DNA from: Thermomicrobiales bacterium
GTDB taxonomy: Bacteria > Chloroflexota > Chloroflexia > Thermomicrobiales > UBA6265
Length of the DNA: 34,660 bases
NCBI GenBank assembly: GCA_025928015.1
Contig: JAICKJ010000006.1
Coordinates: forward strand, 1-34,660
Reading direction: 5' to 3'
The notes under the pieces are model-generated. The model was not told where the DNA came from and did no database searches. It saw only the letters and a program-made list of their open reading frames with translations. How positions within the stretch are numbered: the first letter of the stretch is position 1; each line of letters opens with the position of its first letter. The translations under genes and the position numbers were made by a program. Below, piece by piece: positions 14,108-22,309 of this stretch.

Positions 14108-14764
14108 ATGAACGCTGGTGTGGCGCGGGCTGCGCGCGGTCCGATCGTTTCGCAAGTCGATCGTCGCACAGGTGTCCTCGCGTTGCTCTGGGCGATGATC
14201 GCCGTGCAAGTCGTCTGGATGCTGGGGTGGACGCCGTCGTCGGTCCGGCCCGGTGACAAGGCCGGGTACGATCTCATGGTTGTAGCCGTCTGCGTGGCGC
14301 TGGCAATCACGGCTGGGCGGCTCGCGTGGCTGGCGACGATCGTGCGGGTCGCGCTCGGGCTGGGACTGCTCCTCTCGGTCGCTGACCGCTTCGGGCTGCT
14401 GGGCGGACCGGGCGCGGCCGGCGTGTCTTGGGGGACATGGTCGAGCTTCGTCGAGTACACGCGGGAGGTGAACGCCTTTCTGCCGGCAGGCGTCGCGCCC
14501 ACGCTGGCGATGCTGGCGACGGCCGCCGAGCTGGCCGGCGGCGTCGCCCTGCTGCTGGGCGTCGTGATCCGGCGGGCGACGCTTGGTGTGGCGCTGCTCT
14601 TCACGATCTACGGCATCGCGATGTCGCTCTCGCTCGGGGCCGGGTCGCCGTTTCCCTACGTCGTCTGGCCGCTGGCGGCCGCCTCGCTGGCGCTCGCCTG
14701 GTGCGACGCGAGCGTGCTGAGCATCGATCGGCTCCGGTCCCGGCGGATGTCCCGGGCGGGATAG
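14108..14764 (+). CDS. DoxX-like membrane protein
   Basis: This 218-residue protein has an N-terminal tail and about six hydrophobic spans. The segment FLPAGVAPTLAMLATAAELAGGVALLLGVVIRRATLGVALLFTIYGIAMSLSLGAGSPFPYVVWPLAAASLALA (residues about 122-200) has the DoxX/DUF417-like span order with a conserved acidic residue in the AAELAGG helix. GGAGGT lies six bases before ATG 14108. DoxX-like proteins are linked to membrane redox or quinone functions, but the role here is unknown. It leads a short operon with an ECF sigma factor and an SRPBCC protein, so it may be part of an envelope stress response. Confidence 0.7.
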   Translation: MNAGVARAARGPIVSQVDRRTGVLALLWAMIAVQVVWMLGWTPSSVRPGDKAGYDLMVVAVCVALAITAGRLAWLATIVRVALGLGLLLSVADRFGLLGGPGAAGVSWGTWSSFVEYTREVNAFLPAGVAPTLAMLATAAELAGGVALLLGVVIRRATLGVALLFTIYGIAMSLSLGAGSPFPYVVWPLAAASLALAWCDASVLSIDRLRSRRMSRAG

Positions 14765-14782
14765 GCGCGGATGGAGTGGGCG

Positions 14783-15298
14783 ATGAACCAGGACGCTCGC
14801 GGCCCGGATGAGCTGACCCCGCTGATCCGGGCCGCGCAACGGGGCGACACATTGGCCATGAACGACCTGCTGGATGCGCTCGCGCCCTGGGTGGGTCGCA
14901 TCTGTGGCGCCATTGCTCTCGACCACGGTCCGGACGCGACCCAGGAGACCCTGATCGCCGTCTTTCGGCGGCTCAGGACGTTGCGTGAGCCGCCGGCCTG
15001 GCGCGGCTGGGTGCGGGCGATCGCCACGCGGGAGGCGGTGCGGGTCGCCCGTCGGGCGAACGGGCCGGGCGATACCGGGCTGGCCGGCATCCCGGCCCGT
15101 GGCGACGCCGAGCTGGCGACCGATATCCGCGACGTGCTGGAACGGCTTTCGCCAGAGCATCGCGCGGTGCTGGTGTTGCGCGATCTGGAAGGATTGGACG
15201 AGGCAACGGCGGCGGCCCTGCTGCGGGTGCCGGAAGGGACCGTGAAGTCGCGGTTGCACCGGGCGCGCGCGAGTTTCAGAAAGGCATGGACGAAATGA
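14783..15298 (+). CDS. ECF-type RNA polymerase sigma factor
   Basis: This 171-residue sigma factor has region 2 around LIRAAQRGDTLAMNDLLDAL and ATQETLIAVFRRLRTLREPPAWRGWVRAIATREAV, and region 4 VLERLSPEHRAVLVLRDLEGLDEATAAALLRVPEGTVKSRLHRARASFRKAW at about residues 115-170. It would direct polymerase to a small stress or surface regulon. ATG 14783 is chosen because GGAG lies six bases upstream; ATG 14771 in the same frame is possible. Its stop overlaps the start of the next gene (ATGA). No recognisable zinc-binding anti-sigma gene follows; a lipid-binding-fold protein does instead. Confidence 0.9.
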   Translation: MNQDARGPDELTPLIRAAQRGDTLAMNDLLDALAPWVGRICGAIALDHGPDATQETLIAVFRRLRTLREPPAWRGWVRAIATREAVRVARRANGPGDTGLAGIPARGDAELATDIRDVLERLSPEHRAVLVLRDLEGLDEATAAALLRVPEGTVKSRLHRARASFRKAWTK

Positions 15299-15789
15299 AC
15301 GCGGCGCAAAGGCAGGATTGGCCGGTGGCGGAGCTGGATCCGGTGCGGCGGCTGCACGTCATGGCCGCCGGAGTTCCGGGCATGCTGGTCGTCGAGCGGG
15401 AGATGGCGCTGCCGTTCGAGGCGGTCTGGCGGGTGGCGAGCGATCTGGAGCATGAGCTGCCGGGGTTGGGCGGCGGCTGGGTGACCGCATTCCGCTACCT
15501 GACGGTCGAAGGTGAGCGGCGGGAAGCGCTGGTGCGCGGTCCGCTCGGCATTCGCGACCGCTTCCGGATCGTCCTGCGGCCCGGGTGGTGCTGGATGGAG
15601 GGGCATGCGCTCGCGGCCGGCATGGCGGCGGTGCCAAGCGGCGCCGGCACGCGGTTTGCCTGGGCGTCGGGGCTGCGGCTCCCCGGTGGCCGGCTGCTGC
15701 GTCCTCTGGCGCGGCGCGGGCTGGAGCAGACGCTCGCGGCGTTGGAACAGCGAGCCCGCGAGCGCATGATGCCCACCATGGACGGGTAG
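15295..15789 (+). CDS. SRPBCC-fold protein coupled to the ECF sigma factor
   Basis: The 164-residue protein has the START/SRPBCC layout: LVVEREMALPFEAVWRVASDLEHELPGLG (strand, helix), then VTAFRYLTVEGERREALVRGPLGIRDRFRIVLRPGWCWMEG (strands), and a C-terminal helix RPLARRGLEQTLAALEQRARERM. The fold holds hydrophobic ligands. ATG 15295 overlaps the stop of the sigma gene (ATGA); ATG 15286 in the same frame is nine bases earlier. Because it is translationally coupled to the sigma factor, it may sense a lipid-like signal or modulate the sigma factor; this is inference from position only. Confidence 0.75.
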   Translation: MNAAQRQDWPVAELDPVRRLHVMAAGVPGMLVVEREMALPFEAVWRVASDLEHELPGLGGGWVTAFRYLTVEGERREALVRGPLGIRDRFRIVLRPGWCWMEGHALAAGMAAVPSGAGTRFAWASGLRLPGGRLLRPLARRGLEQTLAALEQRARERMMPTMDG

Positions 15790-15815
15790 CGCGGGCTGTT
15801 GCCAGAGCCTGTCCG

Positions 15816-18167
15816 TCATTCCTGCAGCGGGAGCAGCCCCGCCTGTTCGAGGACCATCACCGCGGCGTGCCGCGACCGCACGCCGAGCTTGCCAAAGACG
15901 TGAGCGACGTGGGTCTGGATGGTGCGCACGCCGATCGAGAGCGCCGCGGCGATCTCCCGGTCCGACTTGCCCCGCAGGAGTTCCCGGAGGACGTCCAGTT
16001 CCCGGTGCGTCAGGCCGTGCCGCGTGGCGAACTCGTGCAACGGCGTGTCCGAGGGCGGCGTCACCACGGCGGATTCCGACCTGGGCGCGACGGCGAACGC
16101 GATCGCCTGTGCTGGCGTCATTTCCCGGCCTGCGCTCCAGGCGTCCCGGAAGCGGCTGCCCAATGCGCGCCGCGCCATGAGAATCGTCGTCCAGCGTCTG
16201 GACTCATCGAGCGGTGCGGGCGGAAACCGCAGGGCCGCGCGCAAGGCATCGGCCGCGCCAATGAGGGTCGCGGCGCGCTCCGCCTCCTGTGCCGCGTCGA
16301 CAGCGGCCAGCCCTTCCAGCGATTCGACGATCCGGAATTGATCGGCAGAGCGGCCGCCCTCCGTCAGAGCCGCCCGCAGGAAGATGCTCGCCCGTGGCCG
16401 GTTGCCCCGCTCGACGGCGTTGCGCCCGAGGGCGACGAGCGCCCAGGTGATCGCCTGGACCTCTCCGGTGGCGCGGAAGATCGCGAGCGCGCGGAGGTAA
16501 AATCCGGCCGCCTCGCGGAGTTCCCCCCGGCGCTGGCGCAGGTCGCCGAGCTGGATCAGCCCAATGCCGAGATCACGCCGGCCATGGGTGCTGGCCAGGG
16601 CGTCCAGGGCCGCGATGACATGGTGGTCGGCGTCCTCGATCTCGTCATGGAGCAATTCCACGAAGCTGAGATCGAGCAACGCCAATCCCTCCAGGTAGCG
16701 GCTACCCTGCTCGGTGGCGAGCGTGAGACCACGGGACGCGTAGCTGTGCGCCACGCGGAGATCGCCCTGGATCGCCGCCAGGTATCCGGCCGCGAAGAGC
16801 CCTTCCCCCAGGAGGGCGTCCGGCGCGGTCTCATCCTCGAGCGCCATTTCCAGCCAGCGCCTCGCTTCGCGGATGCGGCCTCGTGCGAAGGCAAAGCGCC
16901 AGAGGGAGACGGCGAGGCGAAGTGAATTGGTGGCCTCGCGCCGCGCGTGAAACCAGTCGAACGCACGCGCCAGGTGTTCATGCGCCGCATCCAGGCGATC
17001 GAGACAGCGAAGTTGATCAGGCCCCATGAGGGCGGGTCCGGTTTCGATCGCCAGCGCGAGGCACCAGGCCGCGTGGCGCGCGCCGACCTCCGCCGCCTCA
17101 CCGTCTGCCGCGAGCATTTCCTGCCCATACTCGCGCACGATACCCAGCATTCGATACCGCGTCTCACCGGGCCGGTGGGCATCGCGCTGGATCAGGCTCT
17201 TTTCGATCAGGGAGGTCAGGAGACCCGGCATGGCCTCCGGCGTATCGGCCGCCGCAACCGCCTCGGCCACCTCGTATGTCCAACTGCCGGGTAGGTAGGC
17301 GAGGACGCGGAAGAGCCGTTGTTCCTCCGGGATCAGCAGGTCGTAGCTCCATTGCAGCGCGCTGCGCATCGCTCGCAGCCGCGGCGGCAGATCGTGGGCG
17401 CCGCGATTGAGCAAGCCGAGCCGTGTCGTCAGGCGGGCCGCCAGTGCCTGCGGCGTCAGGAATTTGACCCATGACGCAGCCAGCTCGATGGCCAGGGGGA
17501 GGCCGTCGAGCAGACGGCAGATCTGTGCGATAGCACCGGCATTGCTGTCCGTGAGCACAAAATCAGGCCGGACACCCTGCGCCGCGCGGACAAAGAGTTG
17601 CACGGCGGACGCCGCCGCCACGTCCAACGCGGTTTCTGGCGTGTCCGCCGCCGTCGGTGCGGCGGGAACGATGAGCGGCTCGACCGGGACGACATGCTCC
17701 GGGGAGACGCCCAGGCGCGAACGGCTGGTCACCAGCGCGCGGACCCGCGGGCATTGCTCCAGCAGTCGCTCCAGATCCGCGGCCGCGGGCAGCACGTGCT
17801 CGAAGGTATCCACGACGAGCAGCAGCTCCTCCGCCCGGAGCGCCTGCGCCAATTCCTCTTCGATCGGACGGTTGTTTCCATCGGTGACGCCAAGCCGGTA
17901 GGCGATCGCCGCCATCACCCGCTCCGGGTCCGACACTGTGTCCAGCGGGATCATGCGGGATCCCGCCTCGAACTCGCCTTCCAGCAACCGGGCGCAGTGC
18001 AGCGCGAGGAACGACTTGCCAACGCCGGCCGGCCCCGTCAGCACGACGAGCCGCGCATCGTCCGCGCGCAGCAGATCCACGATGTCCCTGAGCGCCTCCT
18101 CCCGCCCGATGATCGGGCGAAGCGACGCTCGCCGCGTCCAGTCCCGATCGGATCCGGGAAGTGCCAT
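15816..18167 (-). CDS. Large ATP-binding LuxR-family regulator (NB-ARC/TPR/HTH)
   Basis: This 783-residue signal-transducing regulator begins with an AAA/NB-ARC ATPase: Walker A GPAGVGKS at 45-52, Walker B LLLVVD at 115-120, TSRSRLG sensor motif near 145, and GLPLAIELAASWVKFL near 230. A helical, TPR-like middle follows (about 400-700), and a LuxR/GerE helix-turn-helix ends the protein (LTHRELDVLRELLRGKSDREIAAALSIGVRTIQTHV). MalT-like members bind DNA when ligand and ATP assemble them. The longer upstream frame lacks family similarity; ATG 18165-18167 has GAGG eight bases upstream. It is divergent from the gene at 18362 across 194 bp and is paralogous to the regulator at 19286-21745. Confidence 0.92.
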   Translation of the reverse strand: MALPGSDRDWTRRASLRPIIGREEALRDIVDLLRADDARLVVLTGPAGVGKSFLALHCARLLEGEFEAGSRMIPLDTVSDPERVMAAIAYRLGVTDGNNRPIEEELAQALRAEELLLVVDTFEHVLPAAADLERLLEQCPRVRALVTSRSRLGVSPEHVVPVEPLIVPAAPTAADTPETALDVAAASAVQLFVRAAQGVRPDFVLTDSNAGAIAQICRLLDGLPLAIELAASWVKFLTPQALAARLTTRLGLLNRGAHDLPPRLRAMRSALQWSYDLLIPEEQRLFRVLAYLPGSWTYEVAEAVAAADTPEAMPGLLTSLIEKSLIQRDAHRPGETRYRMLGIVREYGQEMLAADGEAAEVGARHAAWCLALAIETGPALMGPDQLRCLDRLDAAHEHLARAFDWFHARREATNSLRLAVSLWRFAFARGRIREARRWLEMALEDETAPDALLGEGLFAAGYLAAIQGDLRVAHSYASRGLTLATEQGSRYLEGLALLDLSFVELLHDEIEDADHHVIAALDALASTHGRRDLGIGLIQLGDLRQRRGELREAAGFYLRALAIFRATGEVQAITWALVALGRNAVERGNRPRASIFLRAALTEGGRSADQFRIVESLEGLAAVDAAQEAERAATLIGAADALRAALRFPPAPLDESRRWTTILMARRALGSRFRDAWSAGREMTPAQAIAFAVAPRSESAVVTPPSDTPLHEFATRHGLTHRELDVLRELLRGKSDREIAAALSIGVRTIQTHVAHVFGKLGVRSRHAAVMVLEQAGLLPLQE

Positions 18168-18361
18168 AATCGTAGCCTCGGTGTCCGGGATGGATGCGTG
18201 AATCGTGTTCGCCTCAGGGAGTGCGTGCGCGATCCGGCGAACGCACGCGGCAGGTTGGAGTACGACACTATTGCGCACGATTCGTACCCGGGGAATGGCC
18301 GGGGGCATGGCGCGCCGGATCGTCGGCGCAGAACGTTGGCCCGAGGAGCAGGAGGAGTGGC

Positions 18362-18580
18362 GTGACTCGAGCAGAGGACGAAGGGATCCTGCGGCGGGGT
18401 GAGCAGGCGCGGGCGAATCTGGTGGCGGCGCTGCGCGAATGCGGGCAGCTCGCCGACGCCGTGGAGACATTCCATGGCAACGAGCTGCTGGAGACGCTGA
18501 GCTATCTCGACAGCCTGCGCTTCGTCATGGCCGAATCGGGCCAAATCCTCGCCGGCGTCACCCGCGGCGAGCAGGAATAG
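18362..18580 (+). CDS. Small hypothetical protein
   Basis: This 72-residue gene starts at GTG 18362, preceded by AGGAGGAG at 18350-18357, and ends 13 bases before the YciI-like gene. It is predicted to be helical and acidic (EDEGILRRGEQARANLVAALRECGQLADAVETFHGNELLETLSYLDSLRFVMAESGQILAG) with no membrane span or signal peptide and one cysteine. I do not recognise the family. Its strong ribosome site, coding-like composition and position as first gene divergent from the large LuxR regulator suggest it is a real gene and a possible target of that regulator. An 8-bp inverted repeat GAATCGTG (18200-18207) / CACGATTC (18276-18283) lies in the divergent region. Confidence 0.65.
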   Translation: MTRAEDEGILRRGEQARANLVAALRECGQLADAVETFHGNELLETLSYLDSLRFVMAESGQILAGVTRGEQE

Positions 18581-18593
18581 GGCGGAGGCGCGC

Positions 18594-18941
18594 ATGCAGT
18601 TCGATCACTACACGCTCGCCCTCTTGCTGGAGCGCGCCGATGCGCCGCATCTGGACGACAACGAAACGGCCGCGATCCGGGATGGGCATCTCGCCCATCT
18701 CGCGGCGTTGCACGACGCGGGTCATTTGCTCGCGGCGGGTCCGCTGTCCGCCGAGGGATTCTTCGGCTTGAGTGTCTTCCGGGTCGGGCCGGAGGAGGCG
18801 CGGACGCTCAGCGAGGCCGATCCCGCCTTTCGCGCCGGCTGGTTCACCGTCACGATCCTGCCGTGGGCGGTACCCGCCGGTGCGATGTCATTCACGCCGG
18901 TCCCCTTTCCGCACTCGACCGCCGAGGCCAGAGGCGATTGA
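18594..18941 (+). CDS. YciI-like protein
   Basis: The 115-residue protein has a ferredoxin-like alpha/beta fold with the YciI core HLAHLAALHDAGHLLAAGPLSAEGFFGLSVFRVGPEEARTLSEADPAFRAGWFTVTILPW. The His/Asp pair expected at the putative active site of the family is present in the first half (His35 or His40 region and Asp61-like acidic residues further on are not certain). GGCGGAGG gives a good ribosome site before ATG 18594. The function of YciI proteins is largely unknown; some are dehydrochlorinases or components of sigma-factor operons. It follows the small hypothetical gene by 13 bases and is probably cotranscribed. Confidence 0.8.
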   Translation: MQFDHYTLALLLERADAPHLDDNETAAIRDGHLAHLAALHDAGHLLAAGPLSAEGFFGLSVFRVGPEEARTLSEADPAFRAGWFTVTILPWAVPAGAMSFTPVPFPHSTAEARGD

Positions 18942-18988
18942 CGAGGTACGCTTCGAATGTGGCTTGAGTCCTGAAATGGAGAGACAGC

Positions 18989-19241
18989 ATGAAGGCAATG
19001 ACCTATGGCGAGTCCCGGGCCAAACTCGCAGGTACTCGACAGCGTCGTGGACGATTGCGAGGAAGTCGTGATCGTCCGAACCGGCAAGGCGCCAGTTGTC
19101 ATCGTCTCTCTCGCCGAATATGAATCCCTGAGGGAGATGGACTACCTGATGCGTAGTCCGGCGAATGCACAACACCTGTCGGATAGCATCGCGGCATTGG
19201 AGGCCGGCCGAGGGCAGCGGCACGACCTGATCGTGCCGTAA
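18989..19241 (+). pseudogene. Frameshifted YefM/Phd-type antitoxin
   Basis: An ATG at 18989 with GGAGAGA just upstream opens MKAMTYGESRAKLA, the typical N-terminus of YefM antitoxins. The rest of the family sequence, VLDSVVDDCEEVVIVRTG...VVIVSLAEYESLREMDYLMRSPANAQHLSDSIAALEAGRG, is found in another frame from about 19030 to the stop at 19239-19241. Aligning the two parts requires a loss of two bases (or gain of one) near 19030, after codon 14. An internal ATG at 19005 could express 78 residues, but without the DNA-binding N-terminus. No RelE/YoeB toxin follows: the next gene ends on the opposite strand 44 bases later. The antitoxin appears to be a decaying orphan. Confidence 0.8.
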
Positions 19242-19268
19242 GCGCGACGCCTGGTTTATGGCGGAGGA

Positions 19269-19285
19269 AGGGACGCACGGCGTGC
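19269..19285. repeat. Dispersed AGGGACGCACGGCGTGC element
   Basis: The 17-mer AGGGACGCACGGCGTGC occurs here directly after the stop codon of the minus-strand regulator and again at 34389-34405 after the amidase gene. It contains the hairpin GCACG/CGTGC and may act as a weak transcription stop or be a mobile repeat module. Confidence 0.7.
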
Positions 19286-21745
19286 CTACGGTTGGTCCTC
19301 GCCGGCGGGGAGGAGGCCGAGCTGGATCGCGGCGGCGATGGCGGCGGTGCGGGAGTGGACGCCCAGCTTCGCCAGCAGGTTGGCGACGTGGACGTGGACC
19401 GTGCGGATGCTGATGTAGAGCGCCCCGGCGATCTCGCGATCGGTCTCGCCCTTCGCCAGATGCTCCAGGATCTCCTGCTGGCGTGACGTCAATGGCTCGC
19501 TGAGGCCCACGTCCATGGTGGCGGCGGGCGCCGAAGCCGGCGCCGCCTTCATCTCCGGCGCCATGGGGGCGATGGCGAGCGAGCAGGCCGTTTCGATCGC
19601 CAGCTCGAGGCCGCGCTGGTAGTTCTCCGCCCAGGTCTCTCCGGCCATCGCCACCGCGCGGTCGCGCGCGTCCCGCACCCGCGCCTCGTCGATGGCCGGC
19701 ACCGGCGCGCCGATCTGCTCCCGAATCGCCGCCGCCGCGCCGTAGAGCGTCGCCGCCCGACGCGGCGCGCCATGCAGCGTCGCCAGCTCGGCGTAGGCCT
19801 CCAGCGTCTCGGCGATGCCCTGCTTGTCGACCAGCGCGAAATAGCGCTCCTGCGCCGCCTCCAGATTGATCGCGGCCTCGGCGAGCTGCCCCCGGGCGAT
19901 CGCCAGCCAGCCGAGATTGGTGTAGGACCACGCGGCGCCGCGCGTCTCGCCGATCCGCTGATACTGGCGCAGCGCCTCCTGGTGGGCGTCGGCCGCCTGG
20001 TCCAGCTCGCCCATCGCCCAGTAGAGGTTGCCGAGATTGGTGATCGTCGCCGCCGCGCCGCGCGGGTCGCCCACCTCCCGGCACAGCTCGAGCGCCGGCT
20101 GGTAGAAATCGAGCGCCTCCTGGAGCTGGCCGAGCGCGATCGCCACGTCGCCGAGGCCGATCAGCGCAGTGGCCTCGACCCTGCGGTCGCGCGTGTTTGG
20201 GGCCATGGCAAGCGCTTCGTTGAAGCGCCGGCGGGCAGCCTCGGGCTTGTTCTGGACGCTCAGCAGGACGCCCGCGCCGACGAGCGCGTGGCCGCGGGTG
20301 GATGATGGCTCTGGCGCCGCGGCGAGTGCCTGGTCGAGCCAGTCGATGCACGCCTGGATGTCCCCTCGGGTGTAGCCGAAGCGCCAGATCGCCTTCGCCA
20401 GCCGCAGCGCGCCCGCCGCGCGGCCGTTCGCCAGCAACCAGGCGTGAGCGCGACGCAGATTGGCGCGTTCCGTCGCGATGTACTGGAGCCAGTCGGCCTG
20501 GTCCGGACCGATCAGGTAGGGCTCGGCCTCCTCCGCGAAGGCGACCGCCCAGGTGGCGTGCGCGGCCTCGAGCGCCGGCCACTCCTCGGCGGAGAGCCGT
20601 TCCAGGCCGAATTCGCGGATCGTCGCGAGCATGAAAAAGCGCCGGCCGCTGGTGTCGTCCGTCGACCGGATCAGGCTCTTGTCGGCCAGCGAGGAGATCG
20701 TCTCGATCAGCGAAAAGGGGACGGCGTCGATATCCAGGTAGCCGAGCGACGGCGTCTCGGTGAGGATGGCCGCGGCGGTCGTGAGCGTCCAGCCATTCTG
20801 GAAGACCGAGAGGCGGCGGAAGACGCGCCGTTCCTCGGCGCTGAGCAGGTCGTAGCTCCACTGGAGCGCGTTCCGCATCGTCTGCAAGCGCTCCGGCATG
20901 TCCTTCGCGCCGCCGGAGAGGAGGGGCAGTCGCTGCTCCAGCCGCTGGGCGAGCGCGTTGGGCGGCAGCACCTTGACCCGGGCGGCGGCCAGCTCGATCG
21001 CCAGCGGCAGGCCGTCCAGCCGCTGGCAGATGGTCGCCACCGAGGTCGCGTTCGCCGTGGTGAGGCGGAAGTCGATCCGGGCCGCCTGAGCCCGGGCGAC
21101 GAAGAGCCGCACTGCCGGCGAGTCCGATATATCTACCGTTTCGACGCGGCGCCATTCGGGCGCTTGCGGCGTGAACGGCACGACGAGCGGACGCACATGG
21201 TAGACCGTCTCGCCGGAGATGCCGGGCAGCGCGCGGCTGGTGATCATCATCTTGAGCAGCGGGCAAGCGATCAGCAATGTCGCGACCGCGGGCGCGGCAT
21301 CGAGCACCTGCTCGAAGTTGTCGAGCACCAGCAATGAAGGGCCCTCGCGCAGGGTGCCCACGGTCGCGTCGTACGCGAGCGGACCGCCCGGGTCGTTGAT
21401 TCCCAGCCGCTCGGCGATCGCGGTCAGCACCTGCGCCGGCTCGGTCAACATCGCCAGCGGGACGTAGAAGACCCGGCCGTTGAGCCGCGCCACCATCTCG
21501 TGCGCGACCTGGATGGCGAGGCGTGTCTTGCCTACGCCGCCCGGTCCGGTCAGCACCATCAGGCGGTCATCGTCACGTTCCAGCATGGTCAGGAGGTCAG
21601 TCAGCTCCCGCTCGCGGCCGATGAGCGAGGCGACAACCGCCGGCAGGTGGCCACCTGCCACGGCGCCCGCCTGCGTCACAGTTGGGCCGAGGGGATTGGC
21701 GTTCGCGTTGTATTGGGCGTTGGACATGCACCTGACCTGCGACAT
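19286..21745 (-). CDS. Large ATP-binding LuxR-family regulator (NB-ARC/TPR/HTH), second copy
   Basis: This 819-residue protein has Walker A GPGGVGKT at 67-74, Walker B SLLVLD near 131-136, MITSRALPGISGE near 165, the GLPLAIELAAARVKVLP motif near 255, a middle with clear TPR-like helices (ALIGLGDVAIALGQLQEALDFYQPAL; TITNLGNLYWAMGELDQAADAHQEAL; SYTNLGWLAIARGQLAEAAINLEAAQ) near 500-640, and a C-terminal LuxR helix-turn-helix (LTSRQQEILEHLAKGETDREIAGALYISIRTVHVHV). It is a paralogue of the regulator at 15816-18167. The start may be ATG 21745 or the seventh codon at 21727; neither has a strong ribosome site. It is divergent from the RiPP-like precursor gene across 229 bp holding a palindrome, so it may control that gene. 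Confidence 0.92.
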   Translation of the reverse strand: MSQVRCMSNAQYNANANPLGPTVTQAGAVAGGHLPAVVASLIGRERELTDLLTMLERDDDRLMVLTGPGGVGKTRLAIQVAHEMVARLNGRVFYVPLAMLTEPAQVLTAIAERLGINDPGGPLAYDATVGTLREGPSLLVLDNFEQVLDAAPAVATLLIACPLLKMMITSRALPGISGETVYHVRPLVVPFTPQAPEWRRVETVDISDSPAVRLFVARAQAARIDFRLTTANATSVATICQRLDGLPLAIELAAARVKVLPPNALAQRLEQRLPLLSGGAKDMPERLQTMRNALQWSYDLLSAEERRVFRRLSVFQNGWTLTTAAAILTETPSLGYLDIDAVPFSLIETISSLADKSLIRSTDDTSGRRFFMLATIREFGLERLSAEEWPALEAAHATWAVAFAEEAEPYLIGPDQADWLQYIATERANLRRAHAWLLANGRAAGALRLAKAIWRFGYTRGDIQACIDWLDQALAAAPEPSSTRGHALVGAGVLLSVQNKPEAARRRFNEALAMAPNTRDRRVEATALIGLGDVAIALGQLQEALDFYQPALELCREVGDPRGAAATITNLGNLYWAMGELDQAADAHQEALRQYQRIGETRGAAWSYTNLGWLAIARGQLAEAAINLEAAQERYFALVDKQGIAETLEAYAELATLHGAPRRAATLYGAAAAIREQIGAPVPAIDEARVRDARDRAVAMAGETWAENYQRGLELAIETACSLAIAPMAPEMKAAPASAPAATMDVGLSEPLTSRQQEILEHLAKGETDREIAGALYISIRTVHVHVANLLAKLGVHSRTAAIAAAIQLGLLPAGEDQP

Positions 21746-21786
21746 CGGGTGACGTTATTGACACAATGATACGCGCACTCGCGCGA

Positions 21787-21807
21787 ATACGGACCGATCG
21801 GTCGTAT
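21787..21807. promoter_or_regulatory. Palindromic operator-like site between LuxR regulator and RiPP-like gene
   Basis: GACCGATCGGTC (21792-21803) is a perfect 12-bp palindrome flanked by ATAC (21787-21790) and GTAT (21804-21807), with one extra G on the left. It lies in the middle of the divergent gap, suited to bind a dimeric LuxR-type helix-turn-helix. No strong -35/-10 pair was found for either gene. Confidence 0.5.
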
Positions 21808-21974
21808 CGCGCCCCGCGTTTCGCTCATTACAACGCCCCGCGCGCGACATTCGGGTACACGGCGCGTCCGCGTGTAAAGCAGTTGGCAGCGGCCGGGCGC
21901 GGCATGGTGTGAACTTGTGCTGCGCGCGCCTGATCCGTCGCACGATCAAAGACAAGAACGAAGAAAGGACACCG

Positions 21975-22256
21975 ATGAGCGATCTGACCACACTGCCCGA
22001 CGACATCCGCAAGAAGATCGTCGATATCAACACTCGCGCCAACCAGGACGACGAGTTCCGCCAGCGTCTGAGCGAGGACCCGATGGGCACGCTTTCCGCC
22101 GCCGGCCTGCCGACCGACGCGGCGCAGACGGTGATCGACTTCGAGCCAGCGCAGGCGCAGGGCGAGGTCGAGGGCTACATGCGGTGCGTCGATGGCACCT
22201 GCTGGGACATCACCTATTCGAGCATCTGCCCCGGCAGCTGCTGGATCACCTTCTGA
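21975..22256 (+). CDS. RiPP-like precursor peptide with NHLP-type leader and Cys-rich core
   Basis: This 93-residue protein starts at ATG 21975 after AAAGGA (21964-21969). Residues 1-66 form a helical, acidic leader with DEFRQRLSEDPMGTLSAAGLP (26-46), the pattern of nitrile-hydratase-like (NHLP) leaders of ribosomal natural products. The end, residues 68-93, has Cys71, 76, 85 and 89, two Trp and many Ser/Thr. It contains two related units, CVDGTCWDITY and CPGSCWITF. This suggests a lanthipeptide- or disulfide-type product of about 25 residues. No GG cleavage motif and no LanM, YcaO, radical-SAM or C39 peptidase gene is seen nearby. It is divergent from a large LuxR regulator and followed by a strong hairpin. 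Confidence 0.75.
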   Translation: MSDLTTLPDDIRKKIVDINTRANQDDEFRQRLSEDPMGTLSAAGLPTDAAQTVIDFEPAQAQGEVEGYMRCVDGTCWDITYSSICPGSCWITF

Positions 22257-22309
22257 TAACGCGGCCTCTGGCGAGCGCGTAACCATCCAACACACGGGAC
22301 CGACATGCC

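Noticed and set aside
18888-21266. Very long open frame opposite in phase to the LuxR regulator
   Set aside because: The product is Arg/Ala/Gly-rich with no family pattern, and it shares its strand and place with a gene that has clear Walker, TPR and LuxR motifs. It is a high-GC shadow.
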